Shown: positions 56,460 through 64,000 of the stretch, one piece after another
Position numbering within the stretch: the stretch's first letter is position 1
Layout: each line of letters starts with the position of its first letter
Assembly (NCBI GenBank): GCA_944390735.1
Contig: CALXRL010000039.1
Location: forward strand, 1-64,000
Direction: 5' to 3'
Source: an uncultured Victivallales bacterium
Lineage (GTDB): Bacteria; Verrucomicrobiota; Lentisphaeria; Victivallales; UBA1829
Length of the DNA: 64,000 bases
Made by a program: the position numbers and the translations under genes
Notes under the pieces: generated by a model
Told to the model about the DNA's origin: nothing
What the model saw: only the letters and a program-made list of their open reading frames with translations
Database searches by the model: none

Positions 56460-57019
56460 AACTGATTACGCCCTCCCCCAGCTATCGGCAGGAATATCTG
56501 GACGCCTGCCGCGAAACCTGGGGCCATGTCCACTCGACCTACATTCTCCACGATCCGTCCCAATACGATCTCTGGGGAAAGACCCTCTTTCAGCAGTTTG
56601 AGAACGAGCGCCGCGGAATCGGTCTGCCGGAAGGCTTTGTGCCATCGAGCACCTTCTGGCTGATCGAAAACGACCGCTTTCTCGGCAGCGGCAACATCCG
56701 TCATGTCCTGACGCCGGCCCTCCGGGAGTACGGCGGACAGATCGGCGATTTCATCCGCCTTTCCGAACGGGGAAAAGGATACGGAAGCGCACTGCTCCGT
56801 CTTCTCCTGTCCAAAGCGCTGGAGATGGGAATCCGCGAAACGCTGATCACCTGCGAGGCGGACAACGAACGCTCCCGCCGTCACATTGAATCGCTCCGCG
56901 AGCGGATCATCGCCGTGGAACGCGCCCTGGCCGATGTCGAAGGCCGCCGCAAGGAGGTGCTGCGCTATCACGTCCGCTGCTACGCTACGGCAGACGAGTC
57001 GAATCCGAAAACACGATGA
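56456..57019 (+). CDS. GNAT-family acetyltransferase
   Basis: 187 residues; ATG 56456 overlaps the previous stop (ATGA), ATG 56450 is an alternative. The N-terminal part has the layout of GNAT enzymes (PSSTFWLIENDRFLGSGNIRH), motif A IRLSERGKGYGSALLRLLLSKAL (CoA pyrophosphate loop RGKGYG) and TLITCEADNERSRR. After the core, residues 140-175 form an extra charged helix (SLRERIIAVERALADVEGRR). The acceptor is unknown; it could be the neighbouring pseudo-enzyme or a small molecule. Confidence 0.85.
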   Translation: MKLITPSPSYRQEYLDACRETWGHVHSTYILHDPSQYDLWGKTLFQQFENERRGIGLPEGFVPSSTFWLIENDRFLGSGNIRHVLTPALREYGGQIGDFIRLSERGKGYGSALLRLLLSKALEMGIRETLITCEADNERSRRHIESLRERIIAVERALADVEGRRKEVLRYHVRCYATADESNPKTR

Positions 57020-57112
57020 CACGGCAGACGCGCCCTCCCGCTCTCCGCGATCTTCCCTCGCTTTTCCGCCTTGCGCATCCGACCTTCCGGACTCTTCTCC
57101 TCCGGAAGTTTC

Positions 57113-57913
57113 TCAGGAGGCGTAGCAGTAGAGACAGCCATGGCGGCAGGTGTGATACGTTCCGATGTCACGGGATTGCACGCAGCAGCATTCCTTCCGC
57201 TGATTCCGATCCCGCCGGAAGGTCAAATGACGCCCTGTGATGCGCCGGATCAGTTCTCCGTCAATGCAGGCCGACGGTTCAATGCCCAGCGGCCGCAGAT
57301 CCAGCTTCTCGGCACAGGCGCGAAGGCGCAATCCCAGAGACGCTGCCGTCTCCTGCAGCGCCCCCGCGATCTCGCGTTTCACCGGATCCTCCGGGTCCGA
57401 AAACCCCGCACGGGCCAGCGCCGCGGCAGCTTTCCGGTAAAAGTCCGCAAAACTGATGACGCACTGCTCCGTATGCCCCGCGAGACGCTCCGCCAGACGA
57501 CGGAATTGGAGGGCATGATACCGCACATCAAACGAATCGGAAAACAAAATCGGATCGTATCGCCAGATCACCTTTTCCCGCCCGATGCGTTCCGATAAAT
57601 GGATGAAATCCGAAACCAGCTGTTTCCGATCCGGCACTCCCGGTTCCACATCGCGTCCATACGGCGTGAGAGTGAACTGGAAATAATAGCGGTATCCAAG
57701 ACGATCCAGCTCCGGAAGGAACGGAAAAAGCGGAGCCGGATTCTTGCTCCAGAAGACAATGCAGTCGATCTGTTCCGGCGTCAGCGGAATCCGGGAAACC
57801 TGTCCCGGACGGAAGGGGTTCCGGACCTCCGCATATCCGTTCCGAATGCATTTCATAAACCATTCCGGGAAAAACGCGGGCAGATCGGTTCTCCGGCTGG
57901 CGCTGAGAATCAT
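57113..57913 (-). CDS. DUF1848 protein with C-terminal radical-SAM-like Cys cluster
   Basis: 266 residues; the ATG overlaps the stop of the Bax1-like gene (ATGA). The first part is TIM-barrel-like: MILSASRRTDLPAFFPEWF, IDCIVFWSKNPAPL, YYFQFTLTPYG, KVIWRYDPILFSD. The extreme C-terminus ends in CX3CX2C (Cys256, 260, 263; HTCRHGCLYCYAS), preceded by CCC at 242-244 and RDIGTY. These features define DUF1848. The cluster resembles the radical-SAM [4Fe-4S] motif but sits at the wrong end, as if the domain were permuted. Function unknown. Context points to nucleic acid repair or modification. Confidence 0.85.
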   Translation of the reverse strand: MILSASRRTDLPAFFPEWFMKCIRNGYAEVRNPFRPGQVSRIPLTPEQIDCIVFWSKNPAPLFPFLPELDRLGYRYYFQFTLTPYGRDVEPGVPDRKQLVSDFIHLSERIGREKVIWRYDPILFSDSFDVRYHALQFRRLAERLAGHTEQCVISFADFYRKAAAALARAGFSDPEDPVKREIAGALQETAASLGLRLRACAEKLDLRPLGIEPSACIDGELIRRITGRHLTFRRDRNQRKECCCVQSRDIGTYHTCRHGCLYCYAS

Positions 57914-59142
57914 GCGAACGCCTCCAGAATCTTCCGCATCTTCTCCACCGGCGGAAAGTCGCGGAACAGAAAAATGCGCGACCCGAAAAGAGGATGCGAC
58001 TCGATCCGTTCCGCCAGAGTCGGATTGGAACTCAGGATCCGGCGCTCGATTCCCAGCACCAGCGACAGATCCGGATGTTTCTCCAGAAACGCCAGCCGCT
58101 CCGGAATCTGCCGGGAGTGCCATTTGTGAAACAGCTCCAGATACACCTTTTTCTCTCCATGCGTAAACGTAATGTCCGGAAACACAAACGACTGCCGGGG
58201 CCCGGCTTTCAGAAAAGGACTGTCGGAGGAGAGCGTCCACTCGGGCACCCGTTCGGCGAAAAGACGCGCAAACATCCGAACCTCCTCCGGAATATAGATT
58301 CCAAGCCGTCCGAACCGGTATGTCAGTCCGGAGGAATCATCCAGGGACAATTTCAGCTCTTTCCCGTTCAGCTTCAGGGCGCAGGCGAACTTCCAGCGGG
58401 ACAGCTGAAACAGCGCCGGCAGAAACGAGGCCAGCTGAAGACCGTATTTCGCGCCGCCGTCCAGGATGGAAGCGGGCCCGTCGATTTTCATCCGGACCGC
58501 CGAGGGCGTCCCCTCCTCCCATTTCGAACTGCTCGACACCTCCGCCAGCAGCCGGAAAAATTTCAGATATTTGAAGAAACGGCGCATCCGCGCTCCGTCA
58601 TGCTCCTCGATGGTCAGTTCCAAACTCTCCGCATACAGCACCAGCGACTGTACCAGCACCACATTGTATTTTTCCAGCAGAAGAGCCGGTGTCATTTTCG
58701 GAACCTCGGCAAGACGTTCGTAATCCGGCAGATCCGCATAGATGTTGTCGCTCAGCGGAAGCACCGTCTCTCCCGCTCCGGCGAACACCCGGGTGCGGAA
58801 ATCGGAAAAGGTCTCTTCTTCGGAGATACTCAAAATCAGGCGCGAAGAGCAGGAAAACAGCGTTCGGCGCATCGCCGCCCAGTCGCAGGAGGTGTCGCCG
58901 GAGAAGACACACATGTCGTCATAGAGTTTCCAGAGACCGCGCGCGAGTTTCAGATCCCGCTGCGAATTGATCCGCGGCTCCAGCGTCTCCAGAATCTCCG
59001 AACGGGGCGTCCCCTGAAAATCCTGATACGTTCTCACAACAGCGGCCGCAAAGGCAAGCAGTCCGCGATCGGCCGGATCAATGAACTGCGGCTTCACCCG
59101 TCCGGAAACCGTATGAAAACGCAGCAGCTCTTTTGTCAGCAT
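57910..59142 (-). CDS. DUF790 / Bax1-like nuclease, XPB partner
   Basis: 410 residues, GGAGG before the ATG, which lies 7 bases inside the XPB-like gene. Features of DUF790: EKYNVVLVQSLVLYAE, RFFKYLKFFRLLAE, then GPASILDGG followed by KYGLQLASFLPALFQLSRW, and a C-terminal nuclease-like stretch (about 310-350) with FPDITF and VYLELFHKWH. In archaea this family (Bax1) binds the XPB helicase and cuts DNA beside bubbles. Its overlap with an XPB-like gene supports the same pairing here. Asp323, Glu336 and Lys340 are candidate active-site residues. Confidence 0.85.
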   Translation of the reverse strand: MLTKELLRFHTVSGRVKPQFIDPADRGLLAFAAAVVRTYQDFQGTPRSEILETLEPRINSQRDLKLARGLWKLYDDMCVFSGDTSCDWAAMRRTLFSCSSRLILSISEEETFSDFRTRVFAGAGETVLPLSDNIYADLPDYERLAEVPKMTPALLLEKYNVVLVQSLVLYAESLELTIEEHDGARMRRFFKYLKFFRLLAEVSSSSKWEEGTPSAVRMKIDGPASILDGGAKYGLQLASFLPALFQLSRWKFACALKLNGKELKLSLDDSSGLTYRFGRLGIYIPEEVRMFARLFAERVPEWTLSSDSPFLKAGPRQSFVFPDITFTHGEKKVYLELFHKWHSRQIPERLAFLEKHPDLSLVLGIERRILSSNPTLAERIESHPLFGSRIFLFRDFPPVEKMRKILEAFA

Positions 59143-60539
59143 GAGAGTCCCTCCTCCGAATGGCGTCCGGCGTACGCCCGATGCTTCCGGCGACGCTCGC
59201 TGACGCCGATCTCGGACGTGCCCTCGCTGACCAGTTCATACAGAACCGCCTGCTTCCCCTCCGAAGCCCGCAGAATGCGTCCGAGCCGCTGGACATGCTC
59301 CCGGGAACTTCCGCTTCCGGAAACCACAATTCCCACCGAGGCCTCCGGCACATCCACCCCCTCGTTCAGCACCTTGCTCGTGACCAGCACCCGATATTCG
59401 CCGGAACGGAAACGATCCAGGAACTCCCGCCGCTCCCCGACCTTCGTCTTGTGCGTAATCACCGGAAAACAGAAGTGATTCCCTATGGCATACGCGGCAT
59501 CGTTGTCCGCCGTGAACAAAATCGTCCGTTCGCCGCGATGACGGATTAGAATCCGCCAGATCATCTCCAGTTTTCCCCTGCCGCAGCGCGCAATGGCCCG
59601 CTGTTTCAGATAGGCATTCATGGCGGCGCGTCCCCCGGGCCGGCGCGCCGCAAGCATGATGAACTGACTCCATGCGTCGCGCTCCTTGAAGTTGATTCCA
59701 TGCGCCCGGATAAAATCGGTATAGATCCTGCGCGAAGCGGTGTACTCCTCCAGCTCCTCCGCCGAGAGTTCCACGGCAACCCGACGGGTCTCGTAAGGAG
59801 CAAGAACACGCCCCTCCAGTTCGTCGATGAAAATTTCGCAGACCTTCGGACCGATCAGGTCGTTGAGAACGGCTTCCCCGCCATCCTCCCGTTCCGGCGT
59901 CGCGGTCAGCCCCAGACGATAGGGCGCAATCGCCATCGACGCGGCAAGACGATTCACCGGCCCCGGCAGATGGTGACACTCATCGAATACCACCATTCCA
60001 AATTTCGCCCCGATGAATTCCATGAAAATCACGGCGGAATCGTAGGTGCTGACCGTCACATCCCGAATCTCCCGGGCTCCGCCGCCGAGCATCCCGATCT
60101 CGATTCCCAGAAATTTCCGCAGGGAGGACGCCCACTGCTGAACCAGATCAATGGTCGGAGCAATCACCAGCGCGGATCTCCCCGCCGACAGAATCGCCAG
60201 CACGGCAAGGTAGCTTTTGCCCGATCCGGTCGGCATCACCACCATCCCCCGTCCGTGCGCTTTCTTCCAGGCGGCCAGTGCCCGGCTCTGATGCGCCATC
60301 GGACGAAATCCGTTCCGGAGCGTCAGGTTCAATTCGGAATACGCCCGGGCATGATCCTGCACCTCCCATCCGGCGGCATGCAGAACGCGCCGCAGCGGCG
60401 CATAGTCGCAGGCACGGGCGCGCCACAGCGACACGCGATCATCAAAACGCAGAAATGCAAGCGCCTCCGCCGGCGGCGGAACACCGCTGAAATCAAGAAG
60501 AAGCGTTCCCGCGTCGAATTCAATGGTCACAGACGACAC
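59136..60539 (-). CDS. XPB-like superfamily 2 DNA helicase
   Basis: 467 residues from a GTG at 60539, which has AAGGAGGT 8 bases upstream. An N-terminal region of about 80 residues resembles the XPB damage-recognition-like domain, followed by RPMAHQSRALAAW (Q motif), Walker A MPTGSGKS (102-109), DECH (186-189), TAT (212-214), the XPB-specific RED triplet (217-219), TSKVLNEGVDVPEAS and motif VI QRLGRILR (416-423). The RED triplet and the neighbour DUF790 gene point to XPB rather than to a UvrB, RecG or type I restriction helicase. Starts 29 bases after ilvH. Confidence 0.87.
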   Translation of the reverse strand: MSSVTIEFDAGTLLLDFSGVPPPAEALAFLRFDDRVSLWRARACDYAPLRRVLHAAGWEVQDHARAYSELNLTLRNGFRPMAHQSRALAAWKKAHGRGMVVMPTGSGKSYLAVLAILSAGRSALVIAPTIDLVQQWASSLRKFLGIEIGMLGGGAREIRDVTVSTYDSAVIFMEFIGAKFGMVVFDECHHLPGPVNRLAASMAIAPYRLGLTATPEREDGGEAVLNDLIGPKVCEIFIDELEGRVLAPYETRRVAVELSAEELEEYTASRRIYTDFIRAHGINFKERDAWSQFIMLAARRPGGRAAMNAYLKQRAIARCGRGKLEMIWRILIRHRGERTILFTADNDAAYAIGNHFCFPVITHKTKVGERREFLDRFRSGEYRVLVTSKVLNEGVDVPEASVGIVVSGSGSSREHVQRLGRILRASEGKQAVLYELVSEGTSEIGVSERRRKHRAYAGRHSEEGLSC

Positions 60540-60568
60540 CGCCGGACACCTCCTTCCCGTTTCCTCTC

Positions 60569-61078
60569 TTACGCCTTGCGGGACTCCTCCATGGTTCCCG
60601 GATTCTGCGAAATCGCAGTTCTTCCGCTGCGCGCCATCTCGATGATGCCGTATTCGGAAATCAGGGAAATGAAGTTCTCCACCTTCCGCGAGGAGCCCGA
60701 AAGCTCCAATGCAATCTCGTCCTTCAGGACCAGCGGGATCCGCGCGCCGAAGATTTCCACCAGATTCAGAATATCCGACCGGTTCTCCCTAGTCGCGCGA
60801 ACCTTCACCAGCACAAGTTCCCGTTCCACGAAATGATCGTTGTCAAGATCGACCACCGCTTCCACGTCGATGAGTTTCGTCAGCTGCTTTTCGATCTGTT
60901 CCAGCACGGCGTCGTCCCCGGTCGTGACGATCGTCATGCGGGAAAGCGCCGGATTATGCGTCCGGTTGACCGTCAGGGATTCAATATTGTAGCCGCGTCC
61001 GCTGAAAAGTCCCGCGATTCTCGCAAGTGCGCCGAACTTATTGGCAACCAGAACGGATATTGTGTGTTGTTCTTCCAT
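60569..61078 (-). CDS. ilvH: Acetolactate synthase small regulatory subunit
   Basis: 169 residues from ATG 61078, AGGAGA upstream. N-terminal ACT domain (HTISVLVANKFGALARIAGLFSGRGYNIESLTV) and C-terminal IlvH domain (ILNLVEIFGARIPLVLKDEI). It stimulates the large subunit and gives valine feedback control in branched-chain amino acid synthesis. The catalytic subunit (ilvB/ilvI) is not nearby. No attenuator is visible in the 53-base gap to waaF. Confidence 0.95.
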   Translation of the reverse strand: MEEQHTISVLVANKFGALARIAGLFSGRGYNIESLTVNRTHNPALSRMTIVTTGDDAVLEQIEKQLTKLIDVEAVVDLDNDHFVERELVLVKVRATRENRSDILNLVEIFGARIPLVLKDEIALELSGSSRKVENFISLISEYGIIEMARSGRTAISQNPGTMEESRKA

Positions 61079-61131
61079 TGTAAATCTCCTGTTGAAGTTT
61101 CTCTGTACAATAGCCCGGAATACGGAAAAAT

Positions 61132-62241
61132 TCAATGGCGGGGCGGAAGATCTTTCAGAACCTCCCAGACAAATTCCGGCGTCAGACTCCGGAAACACTC
61201 CCGGGTCCCTTTCGGACAGACGCGCCGGAAGCAGGGCGAGCACTCCTGCTTGTCGAACACGATCCGCCACCGTCCGGAGAGCGGCGAGGTCGCAATCGGA
61301 TCCGTGGACCCGAACGGAGCCACACCGGGAACGCCGAGCAGCGCCGCAAGATGCATCACACCGCTGTCATTCGCCACACACATCGCGGAATGCTTCAGGA
61401 TCAGCATCAGCTCCTCCAGCGAGGTTCTCCCCGATCCGTTCCAGACACGATCCGACGGCAGTCCCGCCAGAATCTCCTCCGCAATCGGCCGTTCGCCTTT
61501 CGACCCCAGCGCCACCACGAATCCATCCTTTTCACGAATCCACCTTTCCGCAACAGAGCGGAACGACGGAGCCGGCCAGCGCTTTGCCGCCCCGTACGCG
61601 GCTCCTCCCGCAACGGCCAGCAGACGCTCCTTCCCGAGCAGATCCGCCAGTTCCGGTGCCATCTCCTCCCGTCCGGTCAGATCCCGCATCTCCGGCAGCA
61701 CTCCATCCCAGGGCGCGGCGCCCAGCGCCTCCGCAATCGCCATGTATTTCGCCGCCTGATGCGGCCGGTTCAGCTCCGCGGTCCTCCGTTTCGGGAACGC
61801 ATACGACCGCTTCAAAAGCCAGCCCCGATTCCGCGCCTGCGCCCCGAACAGCATCGGTACGCGCGCCAGCTTCAGACTCAGCGCATCCCGGAATGAGTTG
61901 TTGAACAGCACCCCGACTCCCGGCAGAAGACGCTTCACCGCCTGACGCTCCTCCGACGACAGAAACGCATGCGGATTCGAAACCGGAATCACCCGGTCCA
62001 CACAGGCCATCGCCCGGAAAAGCGGCGCAATCCCACGCGGACACACCACAAACAGACCGCAGAACTCCGGCAGAAGCGATTTCAGCTGAAGAAGCGCCGG
62101 CAGTGACATGACCGCATCCCCAAGCCAGTTCGGAGAACGCACCACGATTCCGTCGCGCCACTTCTCCGCTCCGATCCGGAACGGCTCGAAGCGGAGCACT
62201 TCCCCCACCTCCGGAATCATCACACAACGATTGCCGCTCAT
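61132..62241 (-). CDS. waaF: Lipopolysaccharide heptosyltransferase II-like (GT9)
   Basis: 369 residues from ATG 62241, with AGGA just before. RSPNWLGDAVMSLPALLQLK is the hallmark start of WaaF. The donor part has KRWPAPSFRSVAERW, VALGSKGERPIAEEIL and HSAMCVANDSGVMHLAALLGVPGVAPFGSTDP, and a C-terminal Cys cluster (ECSPCFRRVCPKG) usual in this group. Adds the second heptose of the LPS inner core from an ADP-heptose donor at the inner membrane. An N-terminal extension of about 30 residues precedes the first strand. Confidence 0.9.
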   Translation of the reverse strand: MSGNRCVMIPEVGEVLRFEPFRIGAEKWRDGIVVRSPNWLGDAVMSLPALLQLKSLLPEFCGLFVVCPRGIAPLFRAMACVDRVIPVSNPHAFLSSEERQAVKRLLPGVGVLFNNSFRDALSLKLARVPMLFGAQARNRGWLLKRSYAFPKRRTAELNRPHQAAKYMAIAEALGAAPWDGVLPEMRDLTGREEMAPELADLLGKERLLAVAGGAAYGAAKRWPAPSFRSVAERWIREKDGFVVALGSKGERPIAEEILAGLPSDRVWNGSGRTSLEELMLILKHSAMCVANDSGVMHLAALLGVPGVAPFGSTDPIATSPLSGRWRIVFDKQECSPCFRRVCPKGTRECFRSLTPEFVWEVLKDLPPRH

Positions 62242-62317
62242 AAAATCCTGTTTCTCCGATGGAACATATTTTCTTCTCCCGTGTCTATCCTCAAGGAACT
62301 GAAAAAGGAGGTGCCAA

Positions 62318-62479
62318 ATGACGAAAAAGCCCAACCCCAGAAACAGACTCATCATCTCCAGGAAGAGGAAAGCCGACTTTTTCAATGGATTGGAACTCTA
62401 TATGAACGAGTACAAAAGGAAATTCCTCTCGACGCCGGAATCGAAACGATCCTCCGCCGCCGTCACAAGAGCATCCTGA
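62318..62479 (+). CDS. 53-residue basic protein (unannotatable, well-signalled start)
   Basis: Very short frame with a near-perfect Shine-Dalgarno (AAAAAGGAGGT, 62303-62312) five bases before ATG. The product is strongly basic: KKPNPRNRLIISRKRK at the N-terminus, then FFNGLELYMNEYKRKF and a Ser/Ala tail. It ends 5 bases before a rho-independent terminator, so transcription unit, start and end all fit a real gene. A ribosome or nucleic-acid-associated role is a guess from charge only. Confidence 0.65.
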   Translation: MTKKPNPRNRLIISRKRKADFFNGLELYMNEYKRKFLSTPESKRSSAAVTRAS

Positions 62480-62483
62480 GCAG

Positions 62484-62522
62484 AAAAAAAAGTCCTCGCC
62501 GCAACGGAGAGGACTTTTTTCC
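62484..62522. terminator. Bidirectional terminator
   Basis: Stem AAAGTCCTC with GAGGACTTT, A8 on the left and T6 on the right. It serves the small basic gene and the opposing PTS gene. Confidence 0.85.
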
Positions 62523-62534
62523 TTTTCCCGTTTC

Positions 62535-62996
62535 TTATTCTTCGCCCTTCGAAAGGGCCGCAATCACTTTCTTCTTGTTCTTCATCACTTCGAAGATCTC
62601 GTTGACGACCGCCGGATCCTTCAGTTTGGCGGAAACGCTTCCCAGCAGCCGGATGTAGGCATCCTGATCCCGCTCGTCCGCGGCGATGAACACAATCAGA
62701 CGGATCGGCTCATTGTCAAGACTCTTGTAATCCGAGATCGGATTCTTGCAGATTCCGACGATCACCAGCGGCACAGGGAACCCGGGAACACGGATATGGG
62801 GCAACGCAAGTCCGCGCCCGACTCCGGTCGTCATCATCTTCTCCCGTTTCCAGATCAGCTCTCTGAGCTGGGATTCATCCAGAGTGCATCTGGTGGTTGC
62901 CAGCGCTATGATTTCTTCAAGTACAGCCTTTTTTGTAGTGCCTTCAAGAACCAGGATACAATTTGTGTCTAGATACTTCAGAAATTCCGCTTTCAT
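62535..62996 (-). CDS. PTS EIIA (type 2, nitrogen-PTS-like) protein
   Basis: 153 residues. EIIA-2 fold: LREKMMTTGVGRGLALPHIRVPG-like stretch, where the His in LALPHIRV is the phosphorylated residue; LIVFIAADERDQDAYIRLLGSVSAKL follows. No transporter domains are fused, so a regulatory PtsN-type function is likely, or one EIIA part of a fructose/mannitol-type system encoded elsewhere. HPr and EI genes are not in the window. Confidence 0.88.
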   Translation of the reverse strand: MKAEFLKYLDTNCILVLEGTTKKAVLEEIIALATTRCTLDESQLRELIWKREKMMTTGVGRGLALPHIRVPGFPVPLVIVGICKNPISDYKSLDNEPIRLIVFIAADERDQDAYIRLLGSVSAKLKDPAVVNEIFEVMKNKKKVIAALSKGEE

Positions 62997-63126
62997 TTTT
63001 TCAACCTTTCTTTCGCGTTTGATCTGGATTCCCCTGAGTAAGGAAAAGTAGCATTTTTTTTCTCTTTTTCAAATGACTCCATTGCAATATTTTTCGAAAA
63101 CAGAACAATTTTTTCCGTTTTCCAAC

Positions 63127-63154
63127 TTGAAAATTCCGGAAAGCGAATTACATT
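63127..63154 (+). promoter_or_regulatory. tRNA-Thr promoter
   Basis: TTGAAA, 16-base spacer, TACATT, 17 bases before the tRNA. Confidence 0.5.
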
Positions 63155-63171
63155 AAGACTCCATTGAAGAT

Positions 63172-63247
63172 GCCAGTCTAGCTCAGTTGGTAGAGCAGCT
63201 CATTCGTAATGAGCAGGTCATCGGTTCAAGTCCGATGACTGGCTCCA
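63172..63247 (+). tRNA. tRNA-Thr, anticodon CGU
   Basis: 76 bases with encoded CCA. Acceptor stem GCCAGTC/GACTGGC (7 bp), D-arm GCTC/GAGC, anticodon stem GCTCA/TGAGC with loop TTCGTAA (anticodon CGT at positions 34-36, reading ACG), variable loop, T-arm with GGTTCAAGTCC. All positions fit the cloverleaf. Confidence 0.97.
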
Positions 63248-63442
63248 TTTTTTTGTTCCCGTCTTTATTTTATTTCCTGCTTGTTTTCGTCTTTTGATTT
63301 CCGGCAGAACAACGCCTTGGACAGTCCGAGAGCAGGGAATCAGGGTTTCTCCGATAAGGAAAAGAAAATTGAAAGCGCCGCCTTGCCCGCGCAGCGAGTC
63401 CCCGCAGCACTTCCGCAGCGAGTCCCCGACAGGAACAAAGGA

Positions 63443-64000
63443 TCACCGCCTCCAGAACGAGGGCAGAAGCACCACCAGAAGCGTGTAGAGTTCCAGACGT
63501 CCGATCACCATCGCAAAGGAAAGCAGATATTTCGCCGACGCACTCATCCAGCCGAACGTCACCGCGGGCCCCACCTGATCCAGCCCCGGACCGATGTTGC
63601 TGATGCAGGTGATCGAAGCGCTCAGCGCCGTCGTCACCTCCATTTCACACAACAACGGCAGCAGCAGCGCCACCGCGAAAAAGATCCCCATGTACAGAAA
63701 CACAAAGGCCAGCGTCTTGTTGATCGTCGCCTCGGGAAGCCGTTCCCCGTTCAGCCGGACGTCGGGAATCGAACGGGGGAAAATACAGCGCCGGATCTCC
63801 GAAACCGCATGCTTTCCCAGCAGAAGCGCCCGCACACATTTGATTCCTCCCGCCGTCGATCCCGCACACCCTCCGATAAACATCAGAAAGAACAGAATCA
63901 TAACAATTCCAGCCGGCCATGTGTTGTAATCCGCCGTGGAAAAGCCCGTCGACGTCACGATCGACACCACCTGAAACGCCGCATAGCGCAGCGACACCAG
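63443..64000 (-). CDS. trkH: TrkH/KtrB-type potassium uptake protein, 5' part outside the window
   Basis: The frame is open to the window edge, so the N-terminus is missing; about 185 residues are visible. Selectivity-loop-type segments VTSTGFSTADYNTWP and SASITCISNIGPGLDQVGPA, the inner-helix element GGCAGSTAGGIKCVR, and C-terminal SFAMVIGRLELYTLLVVLLPSFWRR are characteristic of TrkH. Transports K+ across the inner membrane with a TrkA/KtrA partner. The last helix is complete, and a short repeat-containing gap separates it from the tRNA. Confidence 0.93.
   Translation of the reverse strand: MVSLRYAAFQVVSIVTSTGFSTADYNTWPAGIVMILFFLMFIGGCAGSTAGGIKCVRALLLGKHAVSEIRRCIFPRSIPDVRLNGERLPEATINKTLAFVFLYMGIFFAVALLLPLLCEMEVTTALSASITCISNIGPGLDQVGPAVTFGWMSASAKYLLSFAMVIGRLELYTLLVVLLPSFWRR

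Noticed and set aside
59136-60539. Helicase as part of a phage-defence system (restriction or DISARM-like)
   Set aside because: No methyltransferase, nuclease or capsid-targeting partner is nearby; the RED triplet and the DUF790 neighbour point to XPB.

Overview
The window reads as a chromosome segment of a Gram-negative bacterium of the PVC superphylum, most probably Lentisphaerota (Victivallales-like). This is inferred from three things: a lipopolysaccharide module (kdsA-kdsC-lptC-lptA-lptB, an LptF/G permease and a waaF-like heptosyltransferase), a secreted pseudopilin with the H-X9-DG signature next to its own regulator and glycosidase, and many glycan-degrading genes. The DNA is moderately GC-rich and gene-dense. 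Several genes have near-consensus sigma-70 promoters, and rho-independent terminators are common. No phage, insertion sequence or CRISPR array was seen.

Layout. 1-8 kb: a glycosidase cut off at its 5' end, a tiny His/Pro-rich lipoprotein, and a regulator-pseudopilin-glycosidase operon. 8-13 kb (minus): zinc-ribbon protein, AsmA-like protein, and an SGNH hydrolase interrupted by a -1 frameshift at an A6 run. 13.5-22.7 kb: RRM protein, alkaline phosphatase, hexose-6-phosphate mutarotase-like protein, metH, a FadR-type regulator, a metallo-hydrolase and a sugar epimerase-like protein. 22.8-26.1 kb (minus): KDO synthesis and LPS export operon. 26.2-32.7 kb: two aminotransferases, a TM-helix channel protein, a K+/H+ antiporter and a small secreted protein. 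32.9-43.2 kb: carbohydrate block with a GH38-like protein, AraC regulator, sialidase, and a lacZ-esterase-esterase-SGNH operon. 43.2-44.0 kb: non-coding, strongly structured inverted repeat. 44-54 kb: LptF/G, serC, CorA-like, ABC-F, alpha-L-fucosidase, mnmE and a TPR protein. 54-57 kb: four-gene group with two membrane proteins, an apparently dead SGNH protein and a GNAT. 57.1-62.2 kb (minus): waaF, ilvH, then an overlapping cassette of XPB-like helicase, Bax1-like (DUF790) nuclease and a DUF1848 protein. 62.3-64 kb: small basic protein, PTS EIIA, tRNA-Thr and a partial TrkH.

How it works together. Sialidase, beta-galactosidase, alpha-fucosidase and the esterases lack signal peptides, so they fit intracellular processing of imported, decorated (mucin-like) oligosaccharides. 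Other enzymes carry signal peptides and act outside the cytoplasm. The most interesting candidate system is the XPB-Bax1-DUF1848 cassette. It joins a nucleotide-excision-repair type helicase and nuclease, best known from archaea, to a protein carrying a radical-SAM-like CX3CX2C motif at its extreme C-terminus. All three genes overlap and are probably translationally coupled. The second is the inverted repeat at 43.3-43.7 kb, whose two copies carry hairpins with compensatory base changes.
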